From Candidatus Poribacteria bacterium (lineage in GTDB: Bacteria; Poribacteria; WGA-4E; WGA-3G), in assembly GCA_022822275.1 (NCBI GenBank), contig JAJEBZ010000203.1, forward strand, positions 1 to 37,383: 37,383 bases of DNA, read 5' to 3'. Made by a program: the position numbers and the translations under genes. Shown here one piece after another: positions 31,733 through 37,383 of the stretch. The stretch's first letter is position 1, and each line of letters starts with the position of its first letter. The notes beneath the pieces are model-generated. The model was not told where the DNA came from. It was given only the letters and a program-made list of their open reading frames with translations, and did not search any database.

Positions 31733-32839
31733 TTATGGGGTTACATTTATCCATCCTCTTTCACCCACTATTTCAACTGTAGTATTTAGCGAAGCACACC
31801 TTGTCTGATAGGCTTTTAAAGTTTCTATTGCAGTTTCTTCTATTTTTTCATCTAATGTGTTTACTTCAGGATCTCTTACTTTGAGGAGTCGTGGTTGCGG
31901 AGTTGAATCACCTAATTTATCTACTAATATTGGGATCAATTCAATAGATTTGAGTGCGCCTTCAACAAAAGTAACTTTCGGGATAATTGTGCGTGCATGT
32001 TGTAATTCATACTTATCATAGATGAAGTCTGCTAAACTGTAAACTATTGGTTTTCCGTTATAGATTTCAATCCCTCCAAGCGAATGCAATTGTTGGCATA
32101 AGATTAAATCTGCGCCATTGTCAATGAGGGCATGAGCAAAGATACGCTGTCGCTCTATACTTGCTTGACGAGATTTTTCTTCTGAATTCTGTTTGCCCCA
32201 ATGTAGCCAAACGATAATCAGTTCTGCGGAACTCTCTACTTGTTGAACAGCTTTCATCATCTGGCTGTATGCTGCAGATGCAATCGGATCCACCGATGCC
32301 ATATTAAATTCATTGCCGCGCAAATATGCTAAGTGTGCTATCTTTTTTGATTCAACCTTTATCCATTTTGGTGCATTTGCTAATGCGGGTGTAGTTCCGG
32401 CACCGATCGGTTTTACATTATACCATTCTAAATTGGAAATCGTATCCTCAAGTGCTTCAATACCAAAATCCATCACGTAAGGTGTAGCTAAAGATACTGT
32501 ATCAAATCCTGCGTTTGCAATTGCCCTTGCAAGCCCTGGTGCAGCTCGAAAACGTGGATCCCTATTGGGATTAGGTTCTCCTCTATCTGAAATGCTGGTG
32601 TTCAACGATGCTGTCGCAATATCTGCGGATTGAATGATAGATTCAACCTTTTCAAAGAAAATAGCTGCCCCTTGTTTCTCAATTAATGGTGTAAAATTGC
32701 TACCAATTGTAATATCACCTACCGCAACAATTGTAATCTCATCACTTTCCTGCTTTTGAGTTAAATCCGAAGCAAATAATGCTATACTGCTAAGTATAAA
32801 CATACAGATAAAAATGAGAATTGACAATGTACTTTTCAT
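31733..32839 (-). CDS. Divergent CapA/PGA_cap-like secreted protein
   Basis: A 368-residue exported protein (signal peptide about 1-24, LSILIFICMFILSSIALFA). The overall pattern matches CapA-type metallophosphatases: VAVGDITIGSNF (Gly41-Asp42), NAGFDTVSLA, IGAGTTPALA, IVWLHWGKQ (His213), GADLIL and IVYSLADFIYD. Several expected metal ligands are changed: the family's NLE is SLN (78-80), ANNH is ATPY (118-121), the GxHPH loop is CQQLH (248-252), and SLGNF is SLADF. It may be catalytically inactive or use a different chemistry. Its start overlaps the stop of the coiled-coil gene (ATGA), indicating coupling. Poly-gamma-glutamate synthesis genes are absent, so a capsule role is not supported. Confidence 0.78.
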   Translation of the reverse strand: MKSTLSILIFICMFILSSIALFASDLTQKQESDEITIVAVGDITIGSNFTPLIEKQGAAIFFEKVESIIQSADIATASLNTSISDRGEPNPNRDPRFRAAPGLARAIANAGFDTVSLATPYVMDFGIEALEDTISNLEWYNVKPIGAGTTPALANAPKWIKVESKKIAHLAYLRGNEFNMASVDPIASAAYSQMMKAVQQVESSAELIIVWLHWGKQNSEEKSRQASIERQRIFAHALIDNGADLILCQQLHSLGGIEIYNGKPIVYSLADFIYDKYELQHARTIIPKVTFVEGALKSIELIPILVDKLGDSTPQPRLLKVRDPEVNTLDEKIEETAIETLKAYQTRCASLNTTVEIVGERGWINVTP

Positions 32840-33306
32840 AACTCGTTTTTTAGTTGTGTGCCGATTTTTATCAATGTATCAGCAAAAACTTGCCGTTCTG
32901 TTTGCCTTGAACTTTCCATAGTCTCTGTTTCAGAACGAAGTGTGTCTATTTGCGTTTGGAAATCGGTTGCAAACTCATTGATGAGCATAGACAATTTTTC
33001 CAAGTCGTTCTCAGTACGACTAATCAGTTCATCAATTCGGTTATCAATTCGTTGTGTAATATTATCTGGAATATTACTGTATTGAGCCTTAACTTCAGAA
33101 ATTTCTTTTACCAGTTTTGATTCAATGTCGGAGATTTCACTATGAAGTTTTTCAACATCTTGTGATAATTTATTGAGTTTTTCTTCGTAAACTCTAAAAT
33201 CGTCTCCAAAAACATTGTCTCGGAGGTAAGATTCCAAATTCTGTGGTTTTGTTGTCTGTCCTTCTTGTGAGTCTTCGTCTGTAACTAGCTGCTGAGATTC
33301 ATTCAT
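32836..33306 (-). CDS. Coiled-coil hypothetical protein
   Basis: A 156-residue soluble protein without signal peptide or membrane segment. After a polar N-terminus (about 1-27) it is almost entirely heptad-rich: VYEEKLNKLSQDVEKLHSEI, DIESKLVKEISEVKAQY, RIDNRIDELISRTENDLEKL and TQIDTLRSETETMESSRQ. It resembles a long oligomerising rod, with no catalytic motif. It lies 9 bp after the aldolase-like gene and overlaps the CapA-like gene by 4 bp, so it probably links or scaffolds these products, an inference from position alone. Confidence 0.75.
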   Translation of the reverse strand: MNESQQLVTDEDSQEGQTTKPQNLESYLRDNVFGDDFRVYEEKLNKLSQDVEKLHSEISDIESKLVKEISEVKAQYSNIPDNITQRIDNRIDELISRTENDLEKLSMLINEFATDFQTQIDTLRSETETMESSRQTERQVFADTLIKIGTQLKNEL

Positions 33307-33315
33307 TATTCAACT

Positions 33316-34395
33316 CTATGGATAGTTATATAAGTTCTGTGGTGATTGATTATCCTGATCAACTTCTATTTGCCCATTGGTTTCATCATTTTCGATTGCG
33401 TTTGTCTCCATCTGATTTCTACTTGCGTTAAACTCACGTAGGATACAATTAACAATCTCTTCACTATATGCTTCTGCTGATACTTGTCCTTGATTTGCTT
33501 CCCACGCCATTCGGGCTACTGCTTCAAAATACTCTGCATGCTTGTATGCTTCTAATAGATCCTTGCCACGGGAGAAGGTCCCATGTCCAACCCAGTAGAG
33601 GATATGACGCATTTCATTGAAACCATTTTCAAAAAGTCGTAAACTTTCATACGATAACTCAGGTATGCCAGGCACGCGTTCCTGAACAAACCCAATACCA
33701 TCTGATGCATCATAAATGATCGGAGTTTCCGGTTCATATCCTTTAAGAAAGTTGTAAAACCGGTCTGGGTGCCCGTGCTGTGTCCGAGATATTAGGTTCA
33801 AAAACTTCGGTTGTAAATGCACCAATGCTTTGAAACCGTGTGCTTCAAGCTGTTCAAAAACAAGCAAATAATGGAACATCTCACTGGTTGGTGCACTATG
33901 AATTGCCTCTTTTTCCTCTCCAGACCTGTTTTCAAGCTCCGTTTGTGTCTGTGTCCCGTATCGCATTCGGTAATGCGTCCCATCCGGTTCTACCTCAACA
34001 ATAGTGACGTTGAGAGCGGGATGTTCAATTGCAATCATGTCCAAACGTGAACCTGATTTCGTCAAAAGCACATGCCTACCTGCTAACCCTTTTACAACAA
34101 TTGCCGTTGGGAGTGCATACCGTGGCGAGTCATCGTAACTGATTAGATATTTTGATTCAACAGGTTCTGAGAGTATCACCCCCATATTACCAGCTGATGC
34201 CCATAAGTAATCGTGTGCATGAGCGTGTGCCCCCACCCATCCCATTTGACCAATATATGTCCCTAATTCGCTATCGGGTGAGATAGGGTGAAGTTCCGGT
34301 TGATAACCTCTGTCACACCACTGACTATACCGATAACTATGTACCGGTGGCGGTTGATGATGTGTCAAGTAAGGATTCGTTAAAGTCAAATTCAC
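33316..34395 (-). CDS. Class II aldolase/RhaD-like protein lacking one zinc ligand
   Basis: A 359-residue cytoplasmic protein. Patterns match rhamnulose-1-phosphate-aldolase-type class II aldolases: LWASAGNMGVILS (64-76), VVKGLAGRHVLLTKSGSRLD (phosphate-binding area, 100-119), APTSEMFHYLLVFEQLEAHG (168-187; Glu172 aligns with catalytic Glu117 of E. coli RhaD), ALVHLQPKFLNLISR (190-204), RVPGIPELSYESLRLF and ILYWVGHGTF (His271). In RhaD the zinc is held by an HxH plus a distal His; here the pair is His193-x-Gln195. The last 45 residues are polar and probably disordered. No rhamnose or fucose genes are nearby. First gene of a three-gene operon; the substrate is unknown. Confidence 0.72.
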   Translation of the reverse strand: MNLTLTNPYLTHHQPPPVHSYRYSQWCDRGYQPELHPISPDSELGTYIGQMGWVGAHAHAHDYLWASAGNMGVILSEPVESKYLISYDDSPRYALPTAIVVKGLAGRHVLLTKSGSRLDMIAIEHPALNVTIVEVEPDGTHYRMRYGTQTQTELENRSGEEKEAIHSAPTSEMFHYLLVFEQLEAHGFKALVHLQPKFLNLISRTQHGHPDRFYNFLKGYEPETPIIYDASDGIGFVQERVPGIPELSYESLRLFENGFNEMRHILYWVGHGTFSRGKDLLEAYKHAEYFEAVARMAWEANQGQVSAEAYSEEIVNCILREFNASRNQMETNAIENDETNGQIEVDQDNQSPQNLYNYP

Positions 34396-34424
34396 TTGGA
34401 CTATATTTTGCTAAAATTCATAAA

Positions 34425-34814
34425 CTGATATTTCACAAGTGACTTAGGCACCAAAATAAACAAGGGTCTATTTTAATTGAAGTCTTGAAAATGATATCTG
34501 AAATCGGATATAATTTTAGATTTCCTCCTAATTTTTTAATCCAAATACCTCTATATTGACAATTAGAGTAGTCATGAATACGCAGAAATCAAGCAAAATC
34601 GCCCTAGTGGTCTGTCTATACTAAATCTTGTATGTCGGGTAGAGGGACGAACCCGACATGATACCACATATCATAAGGATTGTCGGGTTTCGTCCCTCTA
34701 CCCGACATACATTTTTAGAATGGACTAAACACTAGACAAAGAATATTTTCCTGATGTGTGAATGATCTTAGTTTTAATTAATAGTTAGTTCCTTGCGATT
34801 TTGGGAAATGTCAG
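34425..34814. mobile_element. ~262-bp MITE-like element, copy A, interrupted by a second element
   Basis: Ends CTGATATTTC (34425-34434) and GAAATGTCAG (34805-34814) are imperfect inverted repeats. The element matches copy B (35293-35552) in the same orientation across its length, including GAAGTCTTGAAAATGATATC and TCCTCCTAATTTTT words. Copy A is 390 bp; removal of the 124-bp inner insertion plus its 4-bp duplication leaves 262 bp, against 260 bp for copy B. No coding capacity. Confidence 0.8.
34608..34731. mobile_element. 124-bp nested MITE-like element with CTAG target duplication
   Basis: Flanked by direct CTAG at 34604-34607 and 34732-34735. Ends TGGTCTGTCTATACTAAA and, as reverse complement, TGTTTAGTCCATTCTAAA are imperfect inverted repeats. 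The inner arms (34629-34657 and 34681-34711) carry TGTATGTCGGGTAGAGGGAC and pair almost perfectly. Copy B of the host repeat lacks the insertion, which confirms its borders. YTAR-type targets such as CTAG are known for IS5-group transposases, so such a parent is plausible. Confidence 0.85.
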
Positions 34815-34829
34815 TTAAGTTAGTATTTG

Positions 34830-35207
34830 TTAATCTTCCTCATATGATAATTTTTTTACTGAAACGAACTTCCAGGTTCCACCTGTTTTTTTATAGGAAA
34901 TGAGTGCTCTAGCACTATATCGCTTACCTGTGTTCATGTCGCGTAGGCGCATATCACACGTATACTCTATGAAATTTTTGAGTTGTTGTTTTTTTATAAT
35001 TTTAATTGAGGTAATTTCGTTAATAGAAGCGAAGTGCCATCCACCACTGAACATGTCCCCCATAGTTTTACCTATTAAATCAGCCTTAATTTGATCTGTA
35101 TCTGGTGTGCTACTACAACCTATGAATAACACTAACAATATAACAACACTTACTATCACTGGTAATTCAAATCCTAAACAAATTGAACGACCGTTTATTT
35201 TATTCAT
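34830..35207 (-). CDS. Small putative lipoprotein
   Basis: A 125-residue protein with a lipoprotein signal: a basic start, a hydrophobic stretch (LPVIVSVVILLVLFIGC) and the lipobox LFIGC with Cys31 followed by Ser-Ser, so likely outer-membrane directed. The mature part (IKADLIGKTMGDMFSGGWHF, then YTCDMRLRDMNTGKRYSARA and GGTWKFVSVKKL) resembles small beta-rich NTF2-like or DUF-type lipoproteins; no family is assigned. The ribosome site AGAGG is 8 bp upstream. The gene lies between two direct copies of a ~260-bp mobile repeat. Confidence 0.75.
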   Translation of the reverse strand: MNKINGRSICLGFELPVIVSVVILLVLFIGCSSTPDTDQIKADLIGKTMGDMFSGGWHFASINEITSIKIIKKQQLKNFIEYTCDMRLRDMNTGKRYSARALISYKKTGGTWKFVSVKKLSYEED

Positions 35208-35292
35208 ATAAAATGCCTCTTGAAAACAAAAATACTAGCTTATTGTGCTATCAGATTAAGAATTAGATACCTACAGGCAATAATAAGTATAA

Positions 35293-35552
35293 CTGACATT
35301 TCACCAGTAACTTAGGTGCCAAAAAAGAAAAGGGTCTACTTTAACTGAAGTCTTGAAAATGATATCTGAAATCGGATATAATTTTAGATTTCCTCCTAAT
35401 TTTTAATCCAAATACCGCTATTTTCGCAATTAGAGGGGCATGAATACTCAGAAATCAAGTAAAATTCCCCAAGGCAAAGACCATTTTCATGTTATGTGAA
35501 AACTTTTAGTATTGATTATAAGTGAGTTCCTTGTGATTTTGAGAAATGTCAG
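35293..35552. mobile_element. 260-bp MITE-like element, copy B
   Basis: Ends CTGACATTTC (35293-35302) and GAAATGTCAG (35543-35552) are perfect 10-bp inverted repeats. The body matches copy A in direct orientation without the nested insertion. ATAAGTA occurs close to the left end and directly at the right end, a possible but offset target duplication. It occupies most of the 436-bp gap between the lipoprotein gene and the AAA ATPase; the remainder has no gene. Confidence 0.8.
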
Positions 35553-35643
35553 ATAAGTACCGAACAAGTTGATTATTAAAATATACCATGTTTATAATGG
35601 TAGTGCAAGTTAAAATTCAATAATTGGAGTTTTAGAATTGTTT

Positions 35644-37236
35644 CTATTTTGATGATGGCAGTTCTTGTAAAACAGGAATCACATAACTGCGAATTGTTAA
35701 ATCTTCAATTTCTTCAGTTTCAACACGAGGTTCCGGAGTTTTTCGGTGATCAAACACAACATAATAACCCTCTTCAGCTTTTTCTGACCTAACGTAAGAA
35801 ACAAGCTGTGCTTTGCCTGCTTGATACCGGGGTTCTCCTCCCCAGATTTTCGTTTCTACTATGTATTTTCGTTTGTTGAGTAGAATTAGAAGAGCTAATC
35901 TTCCGCGTCCTGTCTGTACCTCAAGATACATTGTACCACCGACAATCTGAACAAACTGACTGAGATATGCAAAGAGTAGATATTGACCCACATATTCTTG
36001 AGGAGTCTCTGGAACTTGTAGAATCCTATAGCCAGCACGGGCTATAAAATCACGAAAGTTGTCAAGAAGTGCTTCCATCTGTATATGTCCATCCTTATTG
36101 AGATAATCCTCAAATTCTATACGTCCCTCTTCTGGTAAGTATTCCTGTTCTAATCCATTTACTATTGGCTTAAATGCTTGTAAAACATGATAGTGGTAGA
36201 TAGGGTTTATTATTTCACACATACCATCTTCACCTTCACCAATTACCCCATAGGTAGCGAGTTCACTGATAAGTTCATTCTGTAGCGAAAACGTTGTCCC
36301 TTGATCGTAAGAAGCAATCTTCATGAGCAGTGCTTCAAACCGTCGATCTCTGCGGATATTTGTAATCAAATGATCTATGTTCGTGTTGCGTTCACGGAGC
36401 AGTTTTAGATGTGCTGTTGAAAAGTGTTCCATTGTAATCGGATCGCTTTTTGGGATATCCATTTCCTCCGTGAGAATCTGACCAAATCTATTGACAAGAA
36501 AAGGTTGTCCAGCAGTCTGTTTATGTATAGACTCAATTACTTCAGTGTCAAGTGTTTGTCCAACTTCGTGAGTATATTGCGAAAACAGTTCTTGAACCTG
36601 CTCAAGCGTGAAATTATACAGGTTATATTCATCCTGAATATTGAAAGGTGAAATAGACCTATCATAATTGAGTTGTGTTATGTTTTTGACTCCGACAATA
36701 CCAACACTATACGGACAACGTCCCTTTCCAGATAGGTAAATCTGTCGCAGTGTGTGCAGAAATCCACGTAATGCAGTGGGTGGGATCGCATCAAATTCAT
36801 CAATAATCATGACAAACCGCTGCTTATCTAACAGACTTCCAAGACTTTCAAAGAACTCACGCATGCTGATAACATCGGTTATTTGTGCATTTTCTATAAA
36901 TTGTTTGAGATCTTCAGTAAGATCCTCATCATGTTTTTGAAAATATTCAATTATCCTTTTACATATTTCTTTGCCAAAAGAACTATAGAAAACAGACGCG
37001 TCAATGTCAACATATCCTTCAAAATTTAGTTGTATTGGGATGTATCCGTTTCCTTTACTTTCCAGCATATCAAGTGCGTTTCTGAAAAGCGTGGTTTTCC
37101 CTGTCTGTCGTGGGGCAAAAAGGACAATGTATCTACCTTTTTTTACCCGATCGACATAATCTGCAACTTCCTCTGTGCGAGCAACAACGTAGTTATCTTC
37201 AGGATACACAGGACCGCGGGTCTCAAAACAGCGCAT
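35644..37236 (-). CDS. AAA-like ATPase with C-terminal PD-(D/E)XK domain
   Basis: A 530-residue cytoplasmic protein. The N-terminal P-loop ATPase domain begins MRCFETRGPVYPEDNYVVAR, with Walker A APRQTGKTT (41-49), Walker B VMIIDEFDAIPP (142-153), and QPFLVNRFGQIL as a later conserved segment. The C-terminal domain (about 390-515) matches the PD-(D/E)XK nuclease domain common on such ATPases: GQYLLFAYL, then GRGRLALLILL (443-453), YIVETKIW (458-465) and GKAQLVSYV. Glu461 and Lys463 of the E-x-K are present, but the preceding metal-binding Asp position is Ala448 (GCT). The role is unknown; these genes are multi-copy and probably mobile. The ribosome site AGGAGAG is 11 bp upstream. Confidence 0.82.
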   Translation of the reverse strand: MRCFETRGPVYPEDNYVVARTEEVADYVDRVKKGRYIVLFAPRQTGKTTLFRNALDMLESKGNGYIPIQLNFEGYVDIDASVFYSSFGKEICKRIIEYFQKHDEDLTEDLKQFIENAQITDVISMREFFESLGSLLDKQRFVMIIDEFDAIPPTALRGFLHTLRQIYLSGKGRCPYSVGIVGVKNITQLNYDRSISPFNIQDEYNLYNFTLEQVQELFSQYTHEVGQTLDTEVIESIHKQTAGQPFLVNRFGQILTEEMDIPKSDPITMEHFSTAHLKLLRERNTNIDHLITNIRRDRRFEALLMKIASYDQGTTFSLQNELISELATYGVIGEGEDGMCEIINPIYHYHVLQAFKPIVNGLEQEYLPEEGRIEFEDYLNKDGHIQMEALLDNFRDFIARAGYRILQVPETPQEYVGQYLLFAYLSQFVQIVGGTMYLEVQTGRGRLALLILLNKRKYIVETKIWGGEPRYQAGKAQLVSYVRSEKAEEGYYVVFDHRKTPEPRVETEEIEDLTIRSYVIPVLQELPSSK

Positions 37237-37268
37237 AATAATACTTCTCTCCTATAGGTGCTAAGAGT

Positions 37269-37297
37269 ATTATATCAAATTACTACATAGAAGTCTA
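37269..37297 (-). promoter_or_regulatory. Sigma-70-type promoter of the AAA-like ATPase gene
   Basis: Minus strand: TAGACT (37297-37292; 4 of 6), 17-bp spacer, and a perfect TATAAT (37274-37269), 33 bp before the start codon. Confidence 0.55.
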
Positions 37298-37383
37298 TAA
37301 GAAAAGGGAAACCGCCCAGGGTTATTTAGTTTTAAGATTTATCAGTTGACGGGTGTTACTGATAGTTTATATCGTAGGTCGGG

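Noticed and set aside
37374-37383. Start of another dispersed repeat at the right edge (GTAGGTCGGG, matching the complement of 464-473)
   Set aside because: Only 10 bp match before the window ends, which is too short to support a repeat.
1-37383. tRNA or rRNA genes
   Set aside because: I looked in the intergenic gaps for cloverleaf-type arms and conserved tRNA boxes and found none; nearly all gaps are explained by repeats. A covariance-model scan would be needed to exclude small RNAs.

Overview
The window looks like a chromosomal stretch of an uncultured diderm (Gram-negative-type) bacterium of moderate to low GC. It encodes outer-membrane assembly (bamA, skp), lipid A acylation (lpxD), lipoprotein acylation and release (lnt, lolC/E, lolD), and several secreted or lipid-anchored proteins. 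The mix of LamG and beta-helix secreted proteins, a phytanoyl-CoA dioxygenase-type enzyme, a DUF1549/DUF1553 cytochrome-type protein, Uma2, Rpn-like and AAA-like accessory genes and many short palindromic mobile repeats resembles what I know of Candidatus Poribacteria and neighbouring uncultured lineages. That assignment is an inference; no rRNA or other phylogenetic marker was analysed.

Region 1 (1-5400): tandem and palindromic repeats at the left edge, then a minus-strand set lpxD - MOSC protein - nagB. A separate A/T-rich three-gene module (4302-5087, 3767-4294, 3292-3774), with its own promoter, lies between skp and lpxD.

Region 2 (5381-20251, all minus strand): lnt - prfB - beta-helix protein - Uma2 - lysS - two GNATs - Rpn-like tail - lolC/E - lolD - ilvE - bamA - skp. 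The order lnt/prfB/lysS/lolC/lolD/bamA/skp/lpxD is one I recognise from other diderms, but here unrelated genes and mobile repeats sit in most of its junctions. prfB keeps the classical in-frame TGA programmed +1 frameshift, so the true protein starts at 18619.

Region 3 (20486-23132, plus strand): an orphan MacB-type ABC permease, a decayed O-methyltransferase start, a small zinc-ribbon protein and a phytanoyl-CoA dioxygenase-like protein.

Region 4 (23129-28959, minus strand): three paralogous secreted LamG proteins, a 309-bp insertion element with an 8-bp target duplication, and a large secreted DUF1549/DUF1553 protein. The three LamG proteins and the beta-helix protein of region 2 share a short C-terminal tail (VDPxxKLxTxWxxIK-like), a candidate for an undescribed sorting or anchoring signal.

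Region 5 (29117-37383, minus strand): lon; a three-gene operon of a class II aldolase-like protein, a coiled-coil protein and a CapA-like protein, where both enzyme-like members have lost expected metal ligands; a small lipoprotein between two direct copies of a ~260-bp mobile repeat, one of which carries a second, nested element; and an AAA ATPase with a C-terminal PD-(D/E)XK domain whose catalytic Asp position is Ala.

No tRNA, rRNA or CRISPR array was seen.
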